From DUAL01 sp964478325 (GTDB lineage Bacteria > Bacteroidota > Bacteroidia > Flavobacteriales > BACL11): DNA of 14,511 bases. Of this stretch, positions 7,529 through 14,511 are shown piece after piece. A program made the translations under genes and the position numbers. The notes beneath the pieces are model-generated. The model was given only the letters and a program-made list of their open reading frames with translations. It searched no databases and was not told where the DNA came from. The stretch's first letter is position 1, and each line of letters begins with the position of its first letter. The stretch covers positions 1 to 14,511 of the forward strand of contig CAYZIA010000032.1 of assembly GCA_964478325.1 (NCBI GenBank), written 5' to 3'.

Positions 7529-7557
7529 CGAATTTATGTAAATTATACTTATTTTCG
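7529..7557. promoter_or_regulatory. Mirrored -7-like boxes in the thiolase / 7TM-HD divergent promoter
   Basis: The 79-base gap between the divergent starts holds two near-matches to TAnnTTTG, each with TTCG instead of TTTG. One is TAAATTCG on the minus strand (7529-7536), 31 bases from the thiolase ATG; the other is TATTTTCG on the plus strand (7550-7557), 19 bases from the HD-protein ATG. With flanking bases they form an inverted repeat, GCGAATTTA at 7528-7536 against TATTTTCGC at 7550-7558. For the plus strand a TTTG at 7522-7525 could be the -33 element, but its 24-base spacing is long. No clear -33 is seen for the minus strand. Confidence 0.35.
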
Positions 7558-7576
7558 CTAATGACATTAACTCATT

Positions 7577-9685
7577 ATGAAAAAGGTTTTTTCTTCTATT
7601 CGTGATAATCACGACTCCATTTTTAAATTGCTATTATTTTTTCTAACTCTATTTATTATTGTTTATTTTTTTCCTAGGCAAATAAATTTTGAATATGAAT
7701 ATTCAAAAGGAAAGCCATGGATGCAAGAAACAATTATTACTTCATTTGATTTTCCAATTTTTAAAACAGAAGAAGAGATACAAAAAGAAAGAGAAGAAAT
7801 AATAAATGACAATCTTCCCATTTTTGTTTTTGATGAAAGTACTTTTCAGCAAAAGGGAGTAGAATTCATAGAAAATTTTGAACAAAAATGGTCAGAGGAT
7901 AAAAAAATAAAAAAAGACAAAGGATTTACATTCTTTAATTTATTTGGACAAAAGAAACAAGCAACTGCAAGTAGAAAATATAGTTTAGCAAACTATGGTT
8001 TAAGTGTTCTGGAATATCTTTATAATAATGGAATTGTACAGATTTCTGATGAATTTCAGTGGAAGGAAGAAGATTTTCTAGTGCTTTTACAAAAAGAGAG
8101 TATTGCTGAGAAGCAAGAATTATATAAACTTTTTACTATTAATTCAGCAGTAGATTATATTAATGCATTAGGAAAACTTTCCATACAAGAATCTGATTTT
8201 GTCGTTCCACTTCTTTTAGAGGCTCTAGATCATAATGTGTTTTATGATAAACTAGCAACCGAAAAAATATTGGCTTCTGAATTAAGTAACATTATAAGTG
8301 CTAGAGGAATGTTGCAAAAAGGACAAATTGTAATTCAGCAAGGTGAATTGGTAAATGATGATAAATTTCAGATACTTTCTTCTTATCAAAAGGAATTTGA
8401 GAATCAGCATTGGAGTAAGGCCTCTGTGAATTTTGTTTTGCTTGGTCAAGTATTATTGGTTTTTGTTGCCTTTTTAATTTTGTTCTTGTTTTTGAAACAA
8501 TACCGTCCAGAGGTATTGCAAGACAGCACAAAAGTAACACTTATTTTACTCCTTATTGTGTGTATGATTGTGCTTACTTCCTTTACTCTAAAATGGAATT
8601 CTAATCTATTGTATCTGATTCCTTTTTGTATTCTACCAATTGTATTAAAAGCATTTTTTGATACGCGATTGGCATTATTTACCCACCTTATCACCATTTT
8701 GATTATTGGTTTTATTGTACCTAATGGCTTTGAGTTTGTTTATCTGCAACTTATAGCAGGTATTGTGTCTATACTAACTGTATTGCAGATGTATAAGAGA
8801 GCGCATTTATTTGTTTCTGCTATAAAGATTGTGGGAATATATTGGCTTACTTACTTTGCGCTTGATATTACCCATGAAGGTAATATATTAGACATTAATC
8901 TAGCAAAATTTCTCTATTTTGCAGGGAGTGGTATTCTTACTCTTTTTGCTTACCCACTCATTTTTACTTTTGAGAAAGTATTTTCTCTAGTTTCTGATGT
9001 TTCCCTTTTGGAGCTTTCTGATACCAATAGCCCGCTTTTAAGAAAATTAGCTACTGAAGCACCTGGTACTTTTCAACATAGCTTACAAGTAGCTAACTTG
9101 GCAGAGGAAGGTATTATTGCAATAAATGGAAACGCATTACTTGTAAGAGCGGGGGCACTTTATCATGATATTGGAAAAATAAAAAATCCAATGTATTTTA
9201 TAGAAAATCAAAGTGAAGGACTTAATCCACACAATGAACTTTCTTTTGATGAGAGTACAGATATTATTATTAGTCATGTAAAAAATGGAATTGAGATAGC
9301 GAAAGATAATAAATTACCAGAAGAATTAATTGATTTTATAAGAACTCATCACGGGACAAGTACTGTGCATTATTTTTACAAACAGTTCATTACCACCTTC
9401 CCGGATGAGGAAGTAGATATTAAGGATTTTGCTTATCCTGGGCCAAAGCCATTCTCAAAAGAAACTGCGGTGCTTATGATGGCTGATTCATTAGAGGCGG
9501 CGGCAAGAAGTTTAAAGCAACCCAATACTGATAATATCAATGATTTAGCGGAAAGTATTATTGGAAAGCAAATAGATAGTGGACAGTTTGTAAATGCTGA
9601 TATTACTTTAAAAGAGATTACTCAGATTAAGAAACTTTATAAAAAGAGGTTGGTAAATATTCATCATGCTAGGGTTGAGTATTAA
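7577..9685 (+). CDS. 7TM-HD phosphohydrolase, PgpH-like c-di-AMP phosphodiesterase
   Basis: A 702-residue membrane protein with the PgpH layout. It has one N-terminal membrane segment (about 16-33), a large extracytoplasmic domain (about 34-280), a run of about seven membrane segments (284-468) and a cytoplasmic HD domain (about 480-702). The HD metal ligands are all visible: His501 in FQHSLQVANLAE, His530-Asp531 in LYHDIGK, His567 in IISHVKNG, His591-His592 in RTHHGTS, and Asp637 in MMADSLEAAARS. PgpH of Listeria hydrolyses c-di-AMP to pApA through this site, so the same reaction is the best prediction; the nucleotide specificity is inferred. The ATG at 7577 is followed at once by a plausible inside-first membrane start (MKKVFSSIRD). 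The gene stands alone, divergent from the thiolase gene and ending in a 4-base overlap (TTAA) with the convergent permease gene. Confidence 0.9.
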   Translation: MKKVFSSIRDNHDSIFKLLLFFLTLFIIVYFFPRQINFEYEYSKGKPWMQETIITSFDFPIFKTEEEIQKEREEIINDNLPIFVFDESTFQQKGVEFIENFEQKWSEDKKIKKDKGFTFFNLFGQKKQATASRKYSLANYGLSVLEYLYNNGIVQISDEFQWKEEDFLVLLQKESIAEKQELYKLFTINSAVDYINALGKLSIQESDFVVPLLLEALDHNVFYDKLATEKILASELSNIISARGMLQKGQIVIQQGELVNDDKFQILSSYQKEFENQHWSKASVNFVLLGQVLLVFVAFLILFLFLKQYRPEVLQDSTKVTLILLLIVCMIVLTSFTLKWNSNLLYLIPFCILPIVLKAFFDTRLALFTHLITILIIGFIVPNGFEFVYLQLIAGIVSILTVLQMYKRAHLFVSAIKIVGIYWLTYFALDITHEGNILDINLAKFLYFAGSGILTLFAYPLIFTFEKVFSLVSDVSLLELSDTNSPLLRKLATEAPGTFQHSLQVANLAEEGIIAINGNALLVRAGALYHDIGKIKNPMYFIENQSEGLNPHNELSFDESTDIIISHVKNGIEIAKDNKLPEELIDFIRTHHGTSTVHYFYKQFITTFPDEEVDIKDFAYPGPKPFSKETAVLMMADSLEAAARSLKQPNTDNINDLAESIIGKQIDSGQFVNADITLKEITQIKKLYKKRLVNIHHARVEY

Positions 9686-11016
9686 CTCTTTAACCTTGGA
9701 TCTAAAGCATCTCTTAAAGATTCAGCAATCATATTATAAATAGTAATAGTAATGAAGATTGCCATTCCTGGGTAAATTATTAACCACCAAGCTTCAAGGT
9801 TTTGTCTTCCTAAATTGAGTAATGCCCCCCAAGTAACAATATCATCAGGGACGCCAATACCAAGGAAAGAAAGACTAGCCTCAATAAGAATTGCAGATGC
9901 AATACCAAAAGCAATACTTACAAACACAGGTGCTAATGAATTAGGAAGAGCGTGCTTAAAGATAGTTCTTATACTAGAGAAGCCAAGTGATTGGGCTGCC
10001 TGAACATATTCCAAGGAACGAATCCTAAGTAATTCTGCTCTTGTAAAACGAGCAATTCTAGTCCACCCTGTTATTCCAATTATAATCATAACAATCCAAA
10101 TACTTCGTGCCACAACAGAAGTAATCGTAATGATTAGTATTAATCTTGGTACAGAGTTTAATAATTCAATACCTCTAGAAACAAATGTATCAATAGGTAT
10201 ATAGATTTCCTTTTTCAAAAATGTTCCAACGTAGAATAATCTACTAATTAACCTAAATAGAATAATAAGTCCAATGATTATTATAAAGCTAATAAGTAGT
10301 TGTCCCATTCCTGTTATAACAGTATTAGAAAAACCATCAGCAATAGCATACTTTCTTTGACCAAAACCATAAAATATTCCCATAAAAATTCCTAATAGTG
10401 TAAAGTAATATTTTACTCTTGGCATTTTAAGTGTATTATCACCAAAGAAACCAGCCAAAGCACCTAATATAATTCCTATAATACTAGCTATACCCATTGA
10501 CACAAGGCCAACCATTAATGATATTCTAGTCCCATGTATTAATCCTGAAGCTAAATCTCTACCAATACCATCCGTACCTAACCAATGTCGAAATTTATTA
10601 GGAGGTTCAATAATTAGTCCATCAGGATTCTTATACCTTTGCTTACCTGATGGAGAAACATAATCTCGATTGTATCTATCTAATGTTGTAGGAGAATAAG
10701 GAATTAAAGGCCAAACTACTTTATCTAATCTTAATTGTCTCCAATCTGTAATATCATATTGTAAAATCTCCAATTTTCCATTTATTGGATCTTGTATTGA
10801 GTCTGTACGATTATCACTACTAAATGCTGGGTATAAAGTATATCCTTTATAGGAAGCATACAAAGGTCTGTCATTCGCAATATAAGGAGCAAATAAAGCA
10901 ATAATAACAAGTAATCCAAGTAAATAAAGAGAAACAAGAGCAATCTTATTCTTTTTAAATTGATTCCAAGCATATTTTTTAAAAGAAAAGTTTTGATCTA
11001 GATTTTGTTTTTGCAT
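9682..11016 (-). CDS. Peptide ABC transporter permease, OppC/DppC family, enlarged
   Basis: The second inner-membrane permease of a peptide importer. It opens with the OppC-type cytoplasmic lead and first membrane segment (about 25-46), shows the family's HWLGTDGIGRD (144-154) before TM2, and carries the ATPase-contacting EAA loop at about 337-362 (YVQAAQSLGFSSIRTIFKHALPN). It ends with the standard DALDPRLK. At 444 residues it is clearly longer than typical OppC or DppC (about 300). Extra length lies in the first external loop (about 50-140) and in an added segment with two probable membrane helices (about 200-275) between TM2 and TM3. Its ATG is 5 bases after the oppB-like stop. No ATPase gene follows; the next gene is convergent. 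The transported substrate cannot be read from sequence. Confidence 0.9.
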   Translation of the reverse strand: MQKQNLDQNFSFKKYAWNQFKKNKIALVSLYLLGLLVIIALFAPYIANDRPLYASYKGYTLYPAFSSDNRTDSIQDPINGKLEILQYDITDWRQLRLDKVVWPLIPYSPTTLDRYNRDYVSPSGKQRYKNPDGLIIEPPNKFRHWLGTDGIGRDLASGLIHGTRISLMVGLVSMGIASIIGIILGALAGFFGDNTLKMPRVKYYFTLLGIFMGIFYGFGQRKYAIADGFSNTVITGMGQLLISFIIIIGLIILFRLISRLFYVGTFLKKEIYIPIDTFVSRGIELLNSVPRLILIITITSVVARSIWIVMIIIGITGWTRIARFTRAELLRIRSLEYVQAAQSLGFSSIRTIFKHALPNSLAPVFVSIAFGIASAILIEASLSFLGIGVPDDIVTWGALLNLGRQNLEAWWLIIYPGMAIFITITIYNMIAESLRDALDPRLKS

Positions 11017-11021
11017 AATAT

Positions 11022-12500
11022 TTATGAGTATGAGATTCTAGGATCAACAACAGCATAGAGTATATCTACGATTAGATAACCTAGCATAGTTAAAAATCCA
11101 GTAATTGTAAATACTGTAATTATCATTGGGTAATCATAGTTAAGAATAGAATTATATACTTCAACTCCCATTCCTGGGATTGAAAAAATAACTTCTATGA
11201 TAACAGAACCTCCAATAGCAACTGGAAAAATAGAAGCAAATACAGTAAGTATTGGGAGTAATGAATTTCTTAGGGCATGTTTTAATATTACTTTCTTTTC
11301 TCCTAATCCTTTTGCCCTTGCAGTTCTGATATAATCTTGTGATACTACTTCTATCATACCAATTCGCATAATACGACTTAAGAATGCAAAAGAGCCATAG
11401 GTGTAGGTTATAACAGGCAAGATTAGATATGGCATTCTATGCTTAGCTTTCATCCAAAAGTTCCATTCAGGATCAAATGATGTTGGATCTTGAATTCCTG
11501 AGACTGGGAACCAAGATAAATTGTCTGGATTTGCAAAATAGAGTAAGAGAAGTGTTCCAACAAAGAAAGTTGGCATAGAATATAAAGTAAATAATATAAA
11601 GGAAATTCCTCTATCAATTGCTGAATCTTTTTTATATGCAGAAAATATACCAATTGGTATGCTGATTAAATAAGCTAAAATAATTGACATAACTGAAAGA
11701 GTAAATGATATACCTACTTTCTGCCAGATTTTCGTTGATATAGGTTGTCCATCAATGTAAGAGATTCCAAAATCTCCTCTAATTAAGCCTCTTCGATCTT
11801 TTCCATTACCTATTAACCATATATGGTATTGATTTTTTGTACCATACCATTTTGCAGAAGGAATATAATTTTTCCATCTCGTAGATTCACTAATTAGTTT
11901 CTCTCTACTAACACGTACACTATAAAATTGATTCGATAACTGATTTAAAAAGTCGTTTTCTTCAATTAGAGATGTCATTTTGTTGAATTTGAAATCTAAA
12001 ATATCAGACTTACTAGTTTCTAACAAGCTACCAATCTCAAATCCAAATTGATTAGATGTTTCATTTATATCATTGATAGATTTTGTTGTGTCTCTTTCCC
12101 AAATATCTTTTATGTTTAGTTTTTGGTGTTCTTTTTGTAATTGTAGTAAGGCATGATAATATTCTGAGACAACTTTCCAGTTTCCACATTGATGTGTCAA
12201 GGCATTTAGGTTTGCTTGATGATATTTATCTTGTACTTTGTATAGGGTATCAGAACTTGCTATATCTCCTATACTAAAGTAAAATATTGGAAGATCTAAT
12301 CCTAACTTTCTTCTTAATTCTTCTTTTATCTTTTTTGATGCACCTGATTGTTGTTCCACCGAACCTTCATTGCCAGCTGCTTTTGATAATCTTTCAACAG
12401 GATCTCCAGGGGCATTAATACTAATAATAAATGATAATAGTGAGATAGCTATTAGCATAGGAATAAAAGTAAGGATTCTTTGTATTGTATATTTTAACAT
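11022..12500 (-). CDS. Peptide ABC transporter permease, OppB/DppB family, with large external insertion
   Basis: The first inner-membrane permease of the importer. It begins with the usual MLKYTIQRILTFIPML and TM1, then the NAPGDPVE loop. The canonical chain LRRKLGLDLPI at 62-72 resumes only near RGDFGISYIDGQPI (241-254), so about 165 residues are inserted in the periplasmic loop between TM1 and TM2; family members of usual length (about 310-340) lack most of this. The insert is polar, rich in Lys, Gln, Ser and Asn, and probably helical. The remaining membrane segments follow at about 264-480, with the EAA loop at 390-416 (YIRTARAKGLGEKKVILKHALRN) and the terminal VVDPRI. It starts 4 bases after the binding-protein stop and is followed by the OppC-like gene after 5 bases. 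Confidence 0.9.
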   Translation of the reverse strand: MLKYTIQRILTFIPMLIAISLLSFIISINAPGDPVERLSKAAGNEGSVEQQSGASKKIKEELRRKLGLDLPIFYFSIGDIASSDTLYKVQDKYHQANLNALTHQCGNWKVVSEYYHALLQLQKEHQKLNIKDIWERDTTKSINDINETSNQFGFEIGSLLETSKSDILDFKFNKMTSLIEENDFLNQLSNQFYSVRVSREKLISESTRWKNYIPSAKWYGTKNQYHIWLIGNGKDRRGLIRGDFGISYIDGQPISTKIWQKVGISFTLSVMSIILAYLISIPIGIFSAYKKDSAIDRGISFILFTLYSMPTFFVGTLLLLYFANPDNLSWFPVSGIQDPTSFDPEWNFWMKAKHRMPYLILPVITYTYGSFAFLSRIMRIGMIEVVSQDYIRTARAKGLGEKKVILKHALRNSLLPILTVFASIFPVAIGGSVIIEVIFSIPGMGVEVYNSILNYDYPMIITVFTITGFLTMLGYLIVDILYAVVDPRISYS

Positions 12501-12504
12501 TTTA

Positions 12505-14271
12505 TTATTCTATAACATTAGGAGCTAAATTTATATTTGCAAATTCAGGCTTCAGTTTAAGATTTTGTATCATAACACCAGGTCTTTCAAAATACGTTTG
12601 TATATTATCAAAACGCTTATGGATTGCAATCTTATTTTTACTAGCATATAAGAATACATAAGGTTGATCGTTATAAATTTTAGCTTGTAGTTTCCATAGT
12701 GCTTCCGTATGTTTTGTTGAATCTAGTGATGTATTAGCTTCTTCAATCAGAGCATCACTCTCAGCATCTCCAAATCCACAAAAATTAGATCCTTTAGTAA
12801 CCCATGAAGATGTGTGCCATAATTGCATAGGATTAGAATATGATGCACTGCCACCCCAACCGCCTAGCATAGCTTCAAAATTATGGTCCATTGCATTTTT
12901 ATAAAATAAAGTAAAATCCATAGGTGTTGGTTCTACAAATAAACCAGCTTTATACATGCTTTCTTTTATCATAAGTACAATCTCTTTAGTAATAGGAGAG
13001 CTCATATAACTTAATTTAAAGCTAAAAGGCGTTCTAACACCATTTATGATTTTATCCCTTATATTATCACCATCTGTGTCCACCCAACCGACTTCAGTTA
13101 ATAACTCTTTTGCTTTCTCGATATCAAAAGGAATAAGTTTTAGTGTATCATTGTATGTGCTTTTTAGAGTAGATATTTGAGCTGCTTGTCTATCTGCTTT
13201 TCCATGTACCATAACCTCAATTATTTCATCAATAGGAGTAAGGTAAGCCATAGCTCTACGAACTTTTTGATCAACAAAGAATGGCTTGTATTTAATTCCA
13301 TCAGGCTTCATATTTAACCCAATGTAATTATAAGCATATCTGTTTTTAAATTCAGAATGATAATTATTATTAAAATATTCTCTTTCTTGCAGTTTCATAA
13401 GTTTTATTGTTCCTATTCTAGTTGTGACATCAATTTCTTGACTTTTTAAAGCAAGATATGTAGAGGCATCCTCTTTTATAACTTTAAAAATAATTTTATC
13501 AGGATAAGCATTGCTATATGTTGAATTATCATTTTTACCCCACCAGTCTTTTTTTCTTTCCAATGCAATATACTGACTTGCTTCCCATTCAGTTACTTGG
13601 TAGGCTCCAAGGCCTTGTAATTGTTGAGGTTGATAGCTATTATCTGCATGATTATATTTATTAAACCAATCTGATAATTCTTCAGTTTCTTTAAACTTTG
13701 GAGAATGAATTTGTTCAAATGTTAAATTATCTAATACATTATTAGGGTCCCAATAATTTTGTTGTTGAATGTAAAGTTCAGAAAATATATCTGCATTAGT
13801 ATAATTTACTTTATGCGCATGCATTGTAAATTTTAATGGATTTTCTGGGTAAAGTTCGATAGATTTTATCACAGAACTATAATTAGATCTAATTTGAGCA
13901 TTATTTGTTAAAGGACATAACATTATTTTAGTTGAGAACAATACATCTGAAGCGATTAAATCAGTTCCGTCATCCCATTTAATCCCTTCACGCAATTCAT
14001 AAGTATATGCCAGACCATTATTTGATACTGTCGCAAGACTTTTTGCTAATAGAGGAATATATTCTAAACTTTCCATATCAAGTTTTACAATAGTCTTTTG
14101 TGTGTATTGAAATATATAACTTCTCATAACAGAATTATCATTGTAGGGATGAAGACCATCAGGTTGAGAAAGAATATGTGCTAATACTATATTTCTTGAA
14201 AGATCTCTTTCTTTAACACAACTATAAAGTGAAAGGAAGATTAGTAGAAGGAAGATAGATTTTTTTAGCAT
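12505..14271 (-). CDS. Peptide ABC transporter substrate-binding lipoprotein (SBP_bac_5, OppA/DppA-like)
   Basis: First gene of the importer operon: a periplasmic or outer-leaflet lipoprotein that captures peptides for the two permeases. With the start at ATG 14269-14271 it has 588 residues: MLKKSIFLLLIFLSLYSC is a lipoprotein signal with Cys18. The frame is open further upstream to a TTG at 14290-14292, but that TTG is part of the promoter box, so the ATG is preferred. Family signs include the HPYNDN start region, YIPLLAKSLA followed by YTYELREGIKWDDGT (about 90-103), VRRAMAYLTP, DIEKAKELLTEVGWVDTDGD, and the closing QAKIYNDQPYVFLY. Length is in the normal range for the family. The ligand is not predictable; dipeptide, oligopeptide and other solutes are all used by this family. 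The associated ATPases are not in the window. Confidence 0.92.
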   Translation of the reverse strand: MLKKSIFLLLIFLSLYSCVKERDLSRNIVLAHILSQPDGLHPYNDNSVMRSYIFQYTQKTIVKLDMESLEYIPLLAKSLATVSNNGLAYTYELREGIKWDDGTDLIASDVLFSTKIMLCPLTNNAQIRSNYSSVIKSIELYPENPLKFTMHAHKVNYTNADIFSELYIQQQNYWDPNNVLDNLTFEQIHSPKFKETEELSDWFNKYNHADNSYQPQQLQGLGAYQVTEWEASQYIALERKKDWWGKNDNSTYSNAYPDKIIFKVIKEDASTYLALKSQEIDVTTRIGTIKLMKLQEREYFNNNYHSEFKNRYAYNYIGLNMKPDGIKYKPFFVDQKVRRAMAYLTPIDEIIEVMVHGKADRQAAQISTLKSTYNDTLKLIPFDIEKAKELLTEVGWVDTDGDNIRDKIINGVRTPFSFKLSYMSSPITKEIVLMIKESMYKAGLFVEPTPMDFTLFYKNAMDHNFEAMLGGWGGSASYSNPMQLWHTSSWVTKGSNFCGFGDAESDALIEEANTSLDSTKHTEALWKLQAKIYNDQPYVFLYASKNKIAIHKRFDNIQTYFERPGVMIQNLKLKPEFANINLAPNVIE

Positions 14272-14289
14272 TGTATTTTTAGTAGGGTG

Positions 14290-14297
14290 CAAATATA
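14290..14297 (-). promoter_or_regulatory. Bacteroidota-type -7 box (TATATTTG) for the peptide importer operon
   Basis: On the minus strand the bases read TATATTTG, a full match to TAnnTTTG, 18 bases before the preferred ATG of the binding protein. This gives a short leader of roughly a dozen bases. The -33 region is poor (ATTC at about 14317-14320). Its last three bases are the TTG that would be a false upstream start for the gene. Confidence 0.5.
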
Positions 14298-14364
14298 GTA
14301 TTCCCAGGATTCTATTTGAATTAAAAAGAAATAAAAAACAATTTGAAATTATAAATATAAAATG

Positions 14365-14395
14365 TTGCTAGGAATAAAGTATTAGTATAAATTTG
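14365..14395 (+). promoter_or_regulatory. Bacteroidota-type promoter for tRNA-Ser
   Basis: TTG at 14365-14367, a 20-base spacer and TAAATTTG at 14388-14395 match the Bacteroidota primary-sigma consensus (TTTG, about 19-21 bases, TAnnTTTG) well. It is the only promoter in the window with both elements at good spacing. It ends 34 bases before the tRNA and points toward it. Confidence 0.65.
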
Positions 14396-14429
14396 CCGAC
14401 CTTAAAATTAGTTTGCTAATTTTTAGAAA

Positions 14430-14511
14430 GGAGAGGTGCCAGAGTGGTCGAATGGGGCTCCCTGCTAAGGAGTTGTACCTTTACGGGTACCGGGGGTTCG
14501 AATCCCTTCCT
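14430..14511 (+). tRNA. tRNA-Ser(GCU), 3' end cut by the window
   Basis: A class II tRNA. Acceptor 5' strand GGAGAGG is at 14430-14436 and the D stem CCA/TGG lies within 14439-14455. The anticodon stem GCTCC/GGAGT (14457-14461, 14469-14473, closed by a G-T pair) encloses loop CTGCTAA with anticodon GCT at 14464-14466, which reads AGC and AGU serine codons. The long variable arm GTACC/GGTAC (14475-14479, 14486-14490) is expected for serine. The T stem GGGGG/CCCTT has two G-T pairs and encloses TTCGAAT (14497-14503). The sequence stops after the first three bases (CCT) of the acceptor 3' strand, so the last four pairs, the discriminator and any encoded CCA are outside. Confidence 0.95.

Noticed and set aside
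8301..8697. Two overlapping minus-strand ORFs inside the 7TM-HD gene
   Set aside because: They lie antisense to a complete, motif-rich membrane protein and show low-complexity basic composition with no family signs.
9673..9695. Hairpin GGTTGAGT / ACTC..AACC over the convergent stop codons as a bidirectional terminator
   Set aside because: The stem is interrupted by a 3-base bulge and has no T-run on either side, so it is not convincing.
12083..12277. Plus-strand 64-codon ORF opposite the OppB insertion, considered as evidence that the insertion is foreign DNA
   Set aside because: The OppB frame is continuous with similar base composition through the insertion; the plus-strand ORF has no start context or motif.
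14272..14292. N-terminal extension of the binding protein starting at TTG 14290-14292 (MHPTKNT before the signal peptide)
   Set aside because: The TTG is the end of the TATATTTG promoter box, and the added residues would sit before a complete lipoprotein signal that starts at ATG 14269-14271.
1..14511. CRISPR array, insertion sequence, prophage or defence system
   Set aside because: I saw no regularly spaced repeats, transposase, integrase or terminal inverted repeats; nearly all bases are taken by housekeeping, transport and envelope genes.

Overview
This window is strongly AT-rich DNA that fits a member of the Bacteroidota, most likely Flavobacteriales. Three things point there: the promoter-like motif TAnnTTTG upstream of several genes, weak or absent Shine-Dalgarno sequences, and gene families typical of that phylum (a CCG-type Fe-S protein next to the small protein misnamed 'ABC transporter ATPase', and a large lipoprotein next to a DUF5723-like barrel protein). 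Genes are tightly packed and no stretch over 300 bases lacks a gene. All assignments come from reading the sequence and remembered family motifs; no search was run.

Layout. (1) 2-1365, plus strand: the tail of an unrecognised gene, a CCG-domain Fe-S protein and a small conserved protein, essentially without gaps, so one operon. (2) 5470-1360, minus strand: a large lipoprotein, a probable outer-membrane barrel protein and kdsA (Kdo-8-phosphate synthase), spaced for co-transcription; a cell-envelope operon. (3) 7497-5555, minus strand: an acetyl-CoA acetyltransferase (thiolase) overlapping an NlpC/P60 cytoplasmic murein-peptide hydrolase. Just after it lies a 22-codon ORF that reads like the first residues of RarA and then stops. 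(4) 7577-9685, plus strand: a 7TM-HD protein of the PgpH (c-di-AMP phosphodiesterase) type, divergent from the thiolase across a short region with two mirrored promoter-like boxes. (5) 14271-9682, minus strand: a peptide ABC importer operon (binding lipoprotein, OppB/DppB permease, OppC/DppC permease) with large extra segments in both permeases and no ATPase gene in the window. (6) 14430-14511, plus strand: a class II tRNA-Ser(GCU), cut by the window end, with a good Bacteroidota-type promoter.

Most of the window is ordinary core-genome content, and I do not see an undescribed defence or mobile system. The points most worth a second look are the Fe-S protein in which three of the four expected cysteines of its first cluster site are serine while the second site is complete, the rarA-like remnant at 5485-5553, and the possible leaderless start of the large lipoprotein gene.
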